From NCBI RefSeq assembly GCF_000471905.2, contig NW_006499563.1, forward strand, positions 3,805,372 through 3,869,371: a stretch of 64,000 nucleotides of DNA, given 5' to 3'. The notes under the pieces are model-generated. The model was not told the DNA's origin and searched no databases. It worked only from the letters and a program-made list of their open reading frames with translations. This document shows positions 44,075-54,769 of this stretch, piece by piece. Each line of letters begins with the position of its first letter. Positions within the stretch are counted from its first letter, which is position 1. Made by a program: the position numbers and the translations under genes. This DNA is from Amborella trichopoda. Lineage: Eukaryota > Streptophyta > Magnoliopsida > Amborellales > Amborellaceae.

Positions 44075-44761
44075 ATGAGTTTGGTATCTTATTCTGAAAG
44101 ATCTATAGTAAATTGGAATATTGATGGAATGTCAGAAAATCAAATTCTTGACCTAATGAAGCATATGACTATGTATGCAACTGCTTGTAAAATAAGTGGA
44201 AACCAAGACCAAGAAATATTTAAAGCCATCATCTGCGGATTTACTGGATGGTTAAGAAGATGGTGGGACTTCCACATGGAAGAAAATACAAAAAATGAAA
44301 TATTAAGTGCTACTAAGCAATGGGCAGTCAAAAATGAATTTAGTCAAGGCATTATAAATAATGAAAGTGATGCTGTTAATACTCTCATATATACTATTAC
44401 TCTCCACTTTGTGGGAAGTACAGCCTTGCTTGATGCTTGGTCTGAGGATTTGCTCTCTAATTTAAGATGCTCAACATTATCTCATTATAAGTGGTACAAA
44501 GATGTGTTTTTCTCTAGACTCCTTTCTAGAGAAGATAGTAAGTCTAACCATTGGAAAGAAAGTTTATTGCAGGACTACGTCATCGTTTTGCCGAAAAGGT
44601 CAAGACGGCTAAAAAATAAACATAGTGGAATTATCCCATACTCTTTATACACTTTGGAAGAATTGTCCGTAGAAATATGTGCAGAAGGTCTTGCTCTCTG
44701 TACACACCAGAAACTAAATAGACAGTTAGAAAATAAAGGATGGCTGGGAGAAAAGAGTTAG
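44075..44761 (+). CDS. V3 viral coat protein, open 228-codon fragment
   Basis: The longest open viral frame. It has ERSIVNWNIDGMSENQILD, GWLRRWWDFHM, HFVGSTALLDAWSEDLL and SHYKWYKDVFFSRLLSRED. The ATG at 44075 is internal to the polyprotein; upstream in-frame sequence (about 43973-44074) is interrupted. Near the C-terminus (from about residue 168) the frame shifts relative to V2, so the last 60 residues are not authentic. No promoter precedes it. Confidence 0.65.
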   Translation: MSLVSYSERSIVNWNIDGMSENQILDLMKHMTMYATACKISGNQDQEIFKAIICGFTGWLRRWWDFHMEENTKNEILSATKQWAVKNEFSQGIINNESDAVNTLIYTITLHFVGSTALLDAWSEDLLSNLRCSTLSHYKWYKDVFFSRLLSREDSKSNHWKESLLQDYVIVLPKRSRRLKNKHSGIIPYSLYTLEELSVEICAEGLALCTHQKLNRQLENKGWLGEKS

Positions 44762-45477
44762 GAGATTTTTGTGAACAATTCGGGTACAATACCCTCCCTT
44801 CTTCCAAAGATCTTGACAAGAAAAGATATAAAAATAGAAAATATAGAACATGACCTAACAGTCCTTCTACGAAAGATAAATTTCCTAAAAAAATTTCCCC
44901 AAAAAATACTTCTTTTAGAAGTAAAGGAAAAAGAAGAATTTCAGTTTGTTATAACTGTGGGAAGGTAGGTCATTATAAAAATAAATGTAGAATTAAGAAA
45001 AAGATAAATTCCCTACAGCTAGATAATAATATTAAAGAACAATTTCTTGAAATATTACAAATTGATGAGGAGTCTTCTGAAAATTCTTCAGATTCTGAGA
45101 TGGATATACTGACAAGAGAAATTAAAGATGAAGAATTAATTTTTAGCAGTTCTAACTCTGATCATAACAGTGATAAACTTGATAATTCATGCCTTTGGTC
45201 TACCCTTACTAAAGAAGAGAATCTAATTATAGATTTAATTGATAAAATATCCGATCTTGAGACTAAGCGAGAGGCTTTGGTCCAATACATAAATATGACC
45301 AGAAAAAATAAAACCTCCACTCCTCTCGTACGTATGAGGGAAGATTATAGTTTCGCTGAAATCCTTAGAAGAGTAGAAAATAAAAAGGATCATAATAAAG
45401 AACCTTCTCTTTCTGAATTAAGACATGAAATACATGAAGTTTGTAACGAACTAATAAGCCTAAAAAATAGGGTCTAG
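44762..45477 (+). pseudogene. V3 zinc-knuckle region and acidic segment
   Basis: The CCHC region is present at 44945-44990 but split by a frame change: the frame 44771-44968 ends FVITVGR, where the knuckle should read through. The acidic frame at 45100-45477 (125 codons, EELIFSSSNSDHNSD) matches V2 40742 onward and V4 46270 onward. Confidence 0.65.
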
Positions 45478-45932
45478 ATTATGGAAATGGTTTATGATCG
45501 TTTAATTGACAACCCTATAAATGAACCTATTAATTATGAAATAGATTTCAATAATATTATACAAAATTATAAAAATCTTCTGCCCCTCGAGGTAGAAACT
45601 ACTCTTCCAAAAGTAGTTAATGAACATGAATCCTCTGATATGAATACAATATAGGATTGTAATTATGTTAGCCTTCTTGAGAAAGTAATTACTCAAAAAT
45701 GGTTTACCGTAAAAAAAATAGTTGTCCAAAAAGAAAACAGTTTTCAAACCACTGCTCTAATAGACTCAAGGCCAGATTTAAATAGTATAAATGAAGAACT
45801 TGTCCCTAGTAAATACAACACAAGTCTTAAATACAGCGGATAACAGTAGAATGATTATAAATTATAAACTTTCTAATACTGTAGTTTGTAACAATGGAAA
45901 CTGCTTTGTGTTCCCTTTTATTATGGTTAAAA
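45478..45932 (+). pseudogene. V3 protease fragment with mutated active site
   Basis: After a stop at 45475, coding-like sequence runs to TALIDSRPDLNSINEE (about 45751-45798), where the catalytic DSG has become DSR. The fragment stops matching the virus at about 45932 (ttatggttaaaagggaatct). Confidence 0.65.
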
Positions 45933-45942
45933 GGGAATCTAT

Positions 45943-47347
45943 AAACTTCGAAGGATATTAGCAAAAATTTCTTTGATGCTTTTTATTTTCTACTCTTTTA
46001 AGGATATCAGCGAAACTAAAATCTTCCCTCATACGTACGAGAGGAGTAGAGGTTTTTTTTGTTTTGGTTATATTTATGTATTGGACTAAAGCCTCTCGCT
46101 TAGTCTCAGGATCAGATATTTTATCAATTAAATCTATAATTCGATTCTCTTCTTTAGTTAGGGTAGAAAAAAGGCATGAATTATCAAGTTTATCACTGTT
46201 ATGATCAGAGTCGGAACTGCTAAAAATTAATTCTTCATCTTTAATTTCTCTTGTCAGTATATCCATCTCAGAATCTGACGAATTTTCAGAAGACTCCTCG
46301 TCAATTTGTAATATTTCAAGCAATTGTTCTTTAATATTATTATGTAGCTGTAGGGAATTTATCTTTTTCTTAATTCTACATTTATTTTTATAATGACCTA
46401 CCTTCCCACAGTTATAACAAACTTAAATTCTTCTTTTTCCTTTATTTCTAAAAGAAGTATATTTTGGGGAAATTTTTTTAGAAAATTTATCTTTGGTAGA
46501 AGGTCTGTTAGGACCTGTTCTATATTTTTTATTTTTATATCTTTTCTTGTCAAGATCTTTGGAAGAAGGTAGGGTATTGTACCCGAATTGTTCACAAAAA
46601 TCTCCTAACTCTTTTCTCCCAGTCATCCTTTATTTTTCTAACTGTCTATTTAGTTTCAGGTTTGTACAGAGAGCAAGACCTTTTGTACTTATTTCAGCAG
46701 ACAATTCTCCCAAAGTGTATAAAGAGTATGGGATAATTCCACTATGTTTATTTTTTAGCCGTGTCTTGACCTTTTCGGCAAAAAGATGAGGTAGTCATGC
46801 AATAAACTTTTCTTTCCAATGGTCAGACTTACTATCTTCTCTAGAAAGGAGTCTAGAGAAAAACACATCGTTGTACCACTTATAATGAGATAATGTTGAG
46901 CATCTTAAATTAGAGGGAAGATCCTCAGACCAAGCATCAAGCAAGGCTGTACTTCCCACAAAGGGGAGAGTAGTAGTATATATGAGAGTATTAACGACAT
47001 CACTTTCATTATTTATAATGTCTTGACCAAATTCATTTTGACTGCCCATTGCTTAGTAGCACTTAATATTTCATTTTTTGTATTTTCTTCCATGTGGTAG
47101 TCCCACCATCCTCTTAACCATCCAGTAAATCAGCAGATGATGGCTTTAGCTATTTCTTGGTCTTGGTTTCCACTTATTTTACAAGCAGTTGCATACATAG
47201 TCATATGCTTCATTAGGCCAAGAATTTGATTTTCTGACATTCCTTCAATATTTCAATTTACTATAGATCTTCCAAAATATGATACAAAACTCGTAATTAA
47301 ATCCTCTTCAAACTGAAGATCTACAAGGGTAGGCCTTGGATTATCGT
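45943..47347 (-). pseudogene. V4: viral coat, zinc-knuckle and acidic segment, inverted
   Basis: On the minus strand, from 47345 leftwards, this repeats the V3 segment 44026 to about 45395 in reverse: coat (47049-46795 open), the frame 46626-46423, the split knuckle region (46595-46398), and the acidic frame 46323-45958 (LTREIKDEELIFSSSDSD). It begins at ccaaggcctaccc, next to a TA microsatellite. With V3 it forms a large inverted repeat. Confidence 0.7.
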
Positions 47348-47378
<31 letters not shown>

Positions 47379-47393
47379 TTATTTATTTATTTT
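47348..47393. repeat. (TA)n/(TTTA)n microsatellite at viral edge
   Basis: About 13 TA units (47348-47374) followed by TTTA units (47375-47393) separate V4 from E4. Endogenous caulimovirids (for example the rice tungro bacilliform-like copies in rice) are known to sit next to TA-dinucleotide repeats. Confidence 0.9.
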
Positions 47394-47880
47394 AGTTTGG
47401 TGGCGCTTTTACCCATGGTTTTTATAGCATCTATGCTATTTTTACATTTTAACTCACGATGCCCAAGGGTTTTCATCGTGCCCTGTTTTTCGTTTCTTTT
47501 CTTTGAGCTATTTTGGCATGATGCCCTTGCAGGTTTTCGTCATGTCCATCTTTTTGAGGAAGCAATTTTAAGGTCATGTTGTTGTGATCATGGGGGGCAT
47601 GTTTAAGGTCGTGCCACCATGACCATTGATTGGATGTATTTTAAGGTCATCCACCAAGATCTAATGGAGGAAAGTTTAAGGTTGTGTCTTCGAGACTTTA
47701 AATTTGCTGTATTTTATGGTCATCTACCAATACCTAGTGAAGGTAATTTTAAGGTCACACCTTTGAGACCATGTGTGATGCAATTTAGCGTCCTGCCACC
47801 AGGACGTGTGCTATATAGTTTATGGTCATGCAGCTTGGACCATTTCCACGCAGTTTAAGGTCGTGCGACTATGACCTTAG
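47394..47880 (-). repeat. E4 3' region fragment with GGTCATG repeats
   Basis: Matches the E1 and E5 3' regions: ggtggcgcttttacccatgg, actcacgatgccc..gggttttcatcgtgccc, then aaggtcatgttgt, aaggtcgtgccacc and tatggtcatgcagcttggacc. It ends exactly where the integrase frame ends (about 47881). Confidence 0.6.
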
Positions 47881-48960
47881 TCTATGAATAATACTTTTCA
47901 AATATCTCCCATTAACTGGGGGCATATCATCTTCACCTTCATCATTGACCAATACATTTCTCCATTAGGAAAAGATTTTTTCACCACAAATGGCCCCTCC
48001 CATTTTAGTTCAAACTTCCTTTTTGTTCAACCATGAGTAGTTATTGGTCTCCTTGCTGTCAGAACCAATTCTCCTTTAACAAATGACCGTATTCGAATTG
48101 ATTTATCAAAGGCCTGCTGCATACGATTTTGGTGAATCTCAAGACTTTGTTATGCCTGCAATCTCTTTTCATCAAGTGTGTCTAGCTCTTGAGAACAGAT
48201 AACAACTTGTTCCTTATCTATCATCCCATAGTGGAGGGCTATTCTGAGTGAGGGCAACTGGATTTCCAAAGGCAACACAGCCTCATCCCCATATACCATA
48301 GAATAGGGTGTCGATTGGATTGGACCTCGAGTTGTAATACAGTAGGCTCAGAGGACTTTAAGAAGTCTTTCGTGTCAATCCCTCTTTGTGTCAGAAACAC
48401 ACTTGCTTAAGGAATCACAAAGGGTTTTGGTAAAAGCTTCAGTCAGACCATTAGCTCTTGGATGGTACATGGTTGAATACTTCCACTTAAACCCTAACTG
48501 ATTGATCAGACGGTGAATGTGACGGCTTCGAAACTGAGGACCATTATTTTAGGTGATCCTGTCAGGCACACTAACTCTATATATGATATGTTGGCATACA
48601 AAGTTGGCCATTGTAAGTCCTGGAACTTTTTTGAGAGGAATGGCTTCAGCCCACTTAGAAAAGTAGTATGTGGTAGCAAGTATAAAGACATGCCCCAAAA
48701 AAGCTGGTGTGTTGATGATAGGACCTATAATATCCATACCCCACTGAGCGAAAGGCCATGGTGCTACTATCGGGTGAAAAGGTTAAGGTGCTTGATGGAT
48801 GAAGCTCGAATGAATCTGGCACATAGAGCAGTTTCTTGCAAACATAAGTGAATCAACGCTCATATTAGGCCAGTACTAGCCTATCCTAATGATTGTGTTA
48901 TACATCTTATTGCCCGAATGATGCATCTCACAAACTCCAACATGAACTTCCTTTAGTATA
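47881..48960 (-). pseudogene. E4 integrase, inactivated
   Basis: The zinc-binding N-terminus is at about 48960-48810 (EVHVGVCEMHH and NCSMCQ). The core has GMDIIGPI with the first catalytic Asp (48737-48549) and FSKWAEAIPLKKVPG. At the second site the sequence is a stop followed by NNGPQF, so the Asp is now Asn. The Glu site reads NGLTEAFTKTL. The C-terminal GPF module is present (KWEGPFVVKKSFPNG, about 47960). Integrase inserts element DNA into the chromosome. Several stops interrupt the frame. Confidence 0.7.
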
Positions 48961-49098
48961 TGGTTTACATCTTTCAGATCAATGCACCTAAGTAGCATTT
49001 CAATGTAAGAGATCCAGAACAAGATGCTGTCATGACACACTTATCGTGTGGTTGATCTTCTAATCTTATTCTGTTCAATAGGGTTGTCAGGAAGTTGG

Positions 49099-49680
49099 TT
49101 ATGTTGAAAATGGTCCTTTATAGGGGTGCGACAGTCTGTTACTGACTTCTTGAGATTCCGACTCTTCTTCTTCTTTCTCTTCGATCATAGGGGATTTCTG
49201 AGAACTGCTCGAGACTTGCATGGCCTTTCTTGCTACAATTAGTGCCCCGAATGGATAAGGAGGACAATCCTCAAACAATTGCATTACAATATCATTGTCA
49301 AGTTTTCTAACAAAATCAACACATCTCCACTCAACTACCCATACTGGTGTCGTCTCTTTTAATGGGATAAGTTGTTGCCCCAAACGCATTGGCTTGTGCA
49401 TTAAGTCTTCGTGGTACATGTTTAAAAAAAACTTCTTCAAATTATGCATCAATGACTTGGTGGTATTGAAATAAGGCTTGAGGTTATCCTTGCTTACATC
49501 ATATACCCCTTTGAGTTGCCTAATGACCAACCTTGAATCTACATAAATGGTTAATTATTTCAAGTTCATGTGGGAAGCAATCTCCAAACCAATGATGGGT
49601 GCTTGATATTCTGTTTCATTATGTGACTCTATCTCTAGGAGATAGAATGATAGTGGAACAAGTCCATCTTGAGAGGTGGA
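49099..49680 (-). pseudogene. E4 second RNase H (archaeal-type) and spacer
   Basis: The frame 49530-49099 begins VIRQLKGVYDVSKDNLKPY, the C-terminal half of the extra RNase H that Tat elements carry between RNase H and integrase. The sequence just upstream (about 49600) has NETEYQAPIIGLEIA-type coding. The second half of the frame is an acidic spacer (EEKEEEESESQEV). This domain is thought to have been acquired by the lineage and to complement a weakened first RNase H. Confidence 0.65.
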
Positions 49681-49685
49681 GAACA

Positions 49686-50262
49686 CTACCCCAACACCAC
49701 CTCATTCAGACTGAAACCCATCAAAATGCATCTTCCAATCATATGAAGCTTCAACATGAAATATCTCTTCTTCTGGTAAATTGTCAAATAAGGTAGAATC
49801 AGCTGAGAGGGTTTGAAGCCAAGAAATATGTGTGATGTCAACCTCCATGAGTGGTGCCCATTTTGCAAGTTGACCTTATATACAAGGGAGAGACAAGAGA
49901 AACTTAATGGGTCCGCTCGAGAGATGAGCTGAATTGGGTGTGTAAGCAAATAATGTCTGAGTTTTTGTACTGTAAATATCAAGGATAACCACATTTTCTC
50001 ATTGGGAGAGTAATTCTCTTCCATGTCTTGCATTCTTCGACTCAGATAGTACAGAGCCATCTCCTTCCCTTCATCATTATTTTGATCCAACAAGGCACCG
50101 AGTGACTCATTCAATACAGTCACGTATAAAATGAAAGGTTTCCATAGAATTGGTGCAGAGAGGTCAGGGGGTTTCAAAAAATAGTCCTTGATGTCTTCGA
50201 AAGTTATTTGATCCCACTCGAAAGCACATCTTTGTTTAACAGGAGGGAGAATGGTTCATACC
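49686..50262 (-). pseudogene. E4 RNase H
   Basis: The frame 50177-49686 has PFILYVTVLNESLGALLDQ, ALYYLSRRMQDMEENYSP and KLRHYLLTHPIQLISRADPL, the plant Ty3/gypsy RNase H order. The usual catalytic Asp in LYxxxSxxAxG is not kept: the sequence reads LYVTVLNESLG. Confidence 0.7.
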
Positions 50263-50990
50263 ATGCTAAAAGGTTTGAAATGAATCTCCAAATACAGGCA
50301 AGCTTGACTTGAAGAGATCTGAGCTCTCGCAAATTACTTGAAGATGGAATCTCTTGAATAGCTTTAATTTTAACTGTTCTGTCTCCAAGCTTTGATTCTT
50401 GATGAATCCCAAGAACTTCCCTGATTGCACACCAAAGGCACATTTTAAGGGATTCATCTTGAGTTGATGAAGACGAAGTATTTCAAAGACTTTCTCAAGA
50501 TTCTGCATATGGCTGCTCCTTTCATTGGACTTTACTACAAGATTATCCATGTAGTATTCCACTTCTTCATGCAAAATATCTTCGAAGACAGTGTTCATAG
50601 CCCTTTGATAGGTGGCTCCGGCATTTTTGAGATCAAAAGGCATCACCGTATAATAGAAAACCCCTTTAGGAGTCAGGAAGGCAATAGACTCTTCATCTTT
50701 AAGTGCCATCCTTATCTGATTATATCCAGAATAACAATCCATAACGGTGAAGGTCTGGCAATTGGCTGTCGAATCAATCAGTAGTTCAGTGAAGGAAAGT
50801 GGGAAGTCGTCTTTAAGATAAGTTGAATTTAAGTCACGGAAGTAAATATAGACCCTGATTTGTTCATTCTTGTTCTTGACTGACACAACATTGGCCAGCC
50901 ACTTTGGGTACTTAGGTTCCCTTATGAAATTTGTTTTCTTAAGCTTACCTCTACGTCAATCTCGATTTCCAAGTCAGCTCGGAACCTCCT
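50263..50990 (-). pseudogene. E4 reverse transcriptase with mutated YVDD
   Basis: The frame 50886-50266 (206 codons) has VYIYFRDLNSTYLKDDFPL, FTVMDCYSGYNQIRMA, KGVFYYTVMPFDLKNAGATY, and the catalytic box as YYMDNLVV, where the usual second Asp is Asn. LKCAFGVQSGKFLGF follows. The N-terminal fingers continue upstream to about 50990 with a frame change. The Asp-to-Asn change alone is expected to abolish polymerisation. Confidence 0.75.
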
Positions 50991-50999
50991 TGATTTCTA

Positions 51000-52750
51000 C
51001 TTGACAAGCTTAAAGGATGGTCAATTCCCAATCTATGAACTGTGACCTGGGCGTCAAGATGGGGCATCTCCTGATAATGCTAGGCAAAGACATCCCGATT
51101 GGCTAGCAAGAATTCAATGTATTCCTTCTTCTCTTCAGGAGACATGATAGTTGAGATGAAAGTGGGTCCTGGGTTAGCTTCGTCACCCAAGTTCACCTCC
51201 TCTAGATCATCAGTTGTGGCTTGCCCGCCATCCTACAAACCTCTGGTGCTTCTTCTATTTCCTCCTCATCAAGGGGTAAAGAATCAATATGTTCATCCAC
51301 CTCAAGTACTCCAACCTTTTGCTCTACGACTAATAGTTCTTCATTTATCTCTTTCAATCCTAAACCCTCAGTTTCTTGAGAAGTTTGAACAACTTCTGTT
51401 TCTTCTTAAGACTCCAGGGGAGTGACTTCTTTAGAAATGGGTTCAAGGAGAGATAGTGACAGTTCTTGAGATACCATCACATGAAAGATTTGGGTCAAAC
51501 GTGACCTAGGAGGTAAACCAACGTGCCCCAGGTAATCGAGGCCATGCTTTTGAGTATGTTGAGATGTTGTGGTCTCGATAACTGCAAAGGGTGTTAGCAT
51601 CCCTATACCGTCATTTAACCCCTGATTTCTTGTTGGCTCATAGTCTATCTTTTTTATAATCTTATTAGCTTTAGGACTGTAAATATCCCATTTTGGCATC
51701 ACTACAACATCTATAGAGGAATGACTATGGGGATTCTCCTACACACTCATGCCCCAGGTTTCTTGTGTGAAACCAGGTATAGGAACATAAAAAGGTTTTG
51801 GAGGCGTTACTTCCTCCACCTTAGCTTTTCCCTTTCTTATAACTTGAACCTGATTGGGCAAATGCTGCACTCTCTTTCAATTAAGCAATAGTATCTATCT
51901 TTGAACTTCATATCACTATTTGGGAGTGCCGATGAAGTCATTGGAAAGGGAAGAGGGACTTGTCACATTCTGAAGAGAAACCTACGTCTTCATGATAGGG
52001 TCGAGAAACACAAGACCTTTTGAGAGTCATGCATGTAACTAGCTTGGTCTGTGAGGTAAGCACTATCCTCCTCCCTTTTGGGGATCGGGATATGAAAAAT
52101 CTCAAGGATTTGCATGACTTTAAGGTACCCTTACTGGTAAGGAGCTGAAGTGGTGAGGTAAGAAGATCTCCTCCCTTTCGAGGACTGGGATATACAAGAC
52201 CTCGGGGATATGCAAGACTTTGAAATGGTCATGCTAATAAGGGGTTGAGGGTATGAGGTGAGAATCATCCTACTGGATGCGTAAGACCTTTGATATTACA
52301 AATATCTTGTGCTGATTTGGTACGTAGCTAACTTGGGGGGCAAGGTAAACATCATTCTCCTCTCTTAGAGAGACTGGAATGTGCAAGACCTTTTGGTCTA
52401 CTATCTGGTCAGTCTCATCTTGACGCATGACCTCAACTTATAAGAAGGGAATGAGGATACGTAACACCTTTATGTCACCATGGGCATAAGTGACTATAGT
52501 TGCTAGAGTAACCAAATCAATGGTTTCCTTATTCTTGACTTGCCCAATTTGAGCCACCACTGGAGTGGGTTCTTGTGAAGGCAAGGTAGAGTATGAAGCT
52601 TTCCCTTTATGAATTTGGGACATCACTTCTACTGGGGAAGTGGGTAAATTTCTATCAATGGGGGTCAAGAGAATCACTTTTCCACATTTCTTCTCTTCTT
52701 GAAACATATGATGAAGTGACCCCTCCATGTCTTTCACATCTTCATGAGAG
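51000..52750 (-). pseudogene. E4 protease-RT linker
   Basis: Poorly conserved Tat spacer. Recognisable pieces are NANKIIKKIDYEPTRNQG-like sequence with GLDYLGHVGLPPRS (51702-51406) and KDMEGSLHHMFQEEKK (52737-52438), both with counterparts in E1. The stretch 51900-52430 is repetitive on the plus strand (caagaccttt, gaggtaagaa, ggatcgggatat words) and shows no clear frame. Confidence 0.5.
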
Positions 52751-52765
52751 GTTTGAGCGTCTCTC

Positions 52766-53390
52766 TCAAGTACGGTTCGAGTTGGTTTTCATAGGCAACA
52801 TTAGTTCTTGAGATCGTACCAGATCCATAAAATAGCACTTCGCATCAGCATAATGTGACTCAGTAAATGGAAATGGTTTCTTATCAGCATAGAATGTGTG
52901 TTGCCTTCCATCTCGACTATATTTGAAGCATTGATGGAGTGTAGATGGAACTACTCCACAGTAATGTAGCCAAGGATGACCCAGGAGAATATTGTAAGAA
53001 TTGTCTATTGCAATCATGTGAAACAAAGTGGAAGCATTCAAATCCAAATTTTGAGCTTGAGGCAGATAACACCAACTGGTTTCTCCCCTGACTGATTGAA
53101 TCCTTGAACTGTTAATTTTATTGCTCAAGATGTTCAACACCTATCCCAATTCCGGTAAGTATCCTCTTAGGCATAAGGTTCATTGCGGATCCCCCAGCCA
53201 ATATGATTCGGTTAATAAGGGAAGCATATAATTCATCAGTTATGAACAGGGGTCTATTATGAAACCTCTCACCTAATTGAAGGTCATCATTAGAGAAAGT
53301 GATAGCCATGCAATTGTTAATGATTATAGGGTCTAACCCAATCCACTCAATCTCAGTTTCATACACTTCAAGAAGGCTGTGATGGTTCAA
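52766..53390 (-). pseudogene. E4 aspartic protease with lost catalytic Asp
   Basis: Frames 53390-53118 and 53140-52766 overlap and together span the domain. The active-site motif reads RIILAGGSAMNLMPKRIL; E1 has RIVLDGGSAVNLIPRRIL, so the catalytic Asp has become Ala. The flap-side motif YNILLGHPWLHYCG is present. Cleavage activity would be lost even if the frame were intact. Confidence 0.7.
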
Positions 53391-54085
53391 ACGTTTTGAA
53401 GAAAGAAGGTGAAGGATTTGGGTAAGGGACTGGTGGTGATCCTGAGTATTTTAGAAGAGGGGATGGTTTTTGAATAGGAATATGTGAGTTTGGATAGGGA
53501 ACTAATGGTGGTCTAAGGTATTTCGGGAGTTTAGGTGAAGCAGGTTTTTGGATTGGCTTAAGTCTAACCTTAATTTTATTTTATCAACTGCAACTGCAGT
53601 GCTCCCCTCATGAAACACCAGCATGTGGCATGCTTCATAATTTGAAGAACTTTCTCCCTTCGAGTTCTTCTATAGTTCCCCCAAGTCATGCATTGCAGGT
53701 CATTGAGACTTCTTCATGGACTTCGGGTTTAGAAGTTGTTTGTATACCTCTTCTAGAGTAGGATAAGTTTTGTCCTTTTTTGCAGCGAAGTCCATAGCAT
53801 CTCCAACATGAAATAATCCGACCTTTTGAGTGAACATCTTCCTTATCTACTTGTTATGTCGTTTACTAGAATTGCAAAGTTTGAGCTCTTCATTAAGAGC
53901 CAAAAAATATGGACACTCCAAAGTGAGTTCAGAGAAAGGCATTGAGACGCAAGAAGGACTTGAAGAATCAAGGATGGAATAAGGGACATAGCTTTTAAGG
54001 TCATCACCTAAATTGGATGGAACCTGGTAGCTTTTGGGGTCATCACCTGAATCAGACTCAAAGAGGATTTTAAAAACCCTCTCTT
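53391..54085 (-). pseudogene. E4 gag-protease linker, joined to an LTR
   Basis: Minus-strand reading gives KMFTQKVGLFHVGDAMDF (about 53840) and YEACHMLVFHEG (about 53620), which match the E1 linker, preceded by an acidic stretch (FSELTLECPYFLALNEELKL). At about 54075-54090 the sequence changes without a gap to LTR sequence (gtgaatgtacacagtcgtgcacatcc; E1 LTR tgaacttacatgagcatgcacattc at 4483), so the 144-codon frame 54281-53847 spans two unrelated parts. Confidence 0.6.
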
Positions 54086-54769
54086 TGGGTGAATGTACAC
54101 AGTCGTGCACATCCAAAAGCAGAAGGAAAGAATAATAGGGTAGAGATTGAGGTGATGAAAAGAGAAGAAATAGATAGAATAGAGGAGAGAGGAGAGAAGA
54201 ATTTGACCAAGTGGCTAGACTGACACAATGGCTAGCAAGTGATTGACTCGACGTGATAGCAAGATGAGCACCGTAACTCAAACCGGTACGGCGACAATAC
54301 TACTCGACGACAGAACGAACACCGCTTGACACGATAGCTATCCTGTGGTGGTAGCAAGATGGGCATGGTAACTCAGACCGGCACGGTGGCAAAACTGCTC
54401 GATGATAAAATTACCATGGCAGTACTAGTCTTAACTTCCCTTGATCAAACGAGAGGGAAAGAAAGAAGGAGAAGAAAAGAGCAGAGATAAGAAGGAAAGA
54501 TAAGAGAGAAAAAGAAAGAGAAAGAAGAGGAAAAAGAATGAGAAAAGAGAAGAGAGAAAAGAAAAAGAGAAGAGGTTAAGAGAGAAGACATAAGAGAGAG
54601 GAAAAGAAGAGAGGTAGGGAATATGAGAGAGAAAGAATAAAGAGAAGAGAGATGAAGATGAGAAGAAAGAAGAGAAGGGAGAAGAGAGAAGGGATAAGAG
54701 GGAGAAAGAAAAGAGAGAGAAGAAAGAAGAGAGAGAAGAAAGAAGAGACAAAGAGGTAACGAGAAGTGA

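Larger units (their letters stand above)
34083..47347. mobile_element. Endogenous caulimovirid locus, four blocks in alternating orientation
   Basis: Four blocks of one plant pararetrovirus: V1 (+, 34083 to about 36097), V2 (-, about 36098-43588), V3 (+, 43589 to about 45932) and V4 (-, about 45943-47347). Identification rests on the pararetroviral PBS TGGTATCAGAGCCA, the order movement protein - coat protein - CCHC knuckle - DSGAD protease - YIDD RT - RNase H, and the absence of integrase and LTRs. A single long polyprotein-like order suggests the petuvirus/florendovirus side of Caulimoviridae; the genus is not certain. All long frames are interrupted. The base composition is much more AT-rich than the flanking Tat elements. 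Confidence 0.8.
47394..54085 (-). mobile_element. E4: Tat-lineage element, internal region only
   Basis: Minus strand, from right to left: end of the gag linker, protease, protease-RT linker, RT, RNase H, second RNase H, integrase, and a short piece of the repeat-rich 3' region. It has no LTR of its own: the 3' side is cut at the viral microsatellite and the 5' side fuses with the E5 LTR at about 54085. No antisense gene lies between integrase and the 3' region, so that gene was either absent or deleted. All catalytic domains carry damage. Confidence 0.7.
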
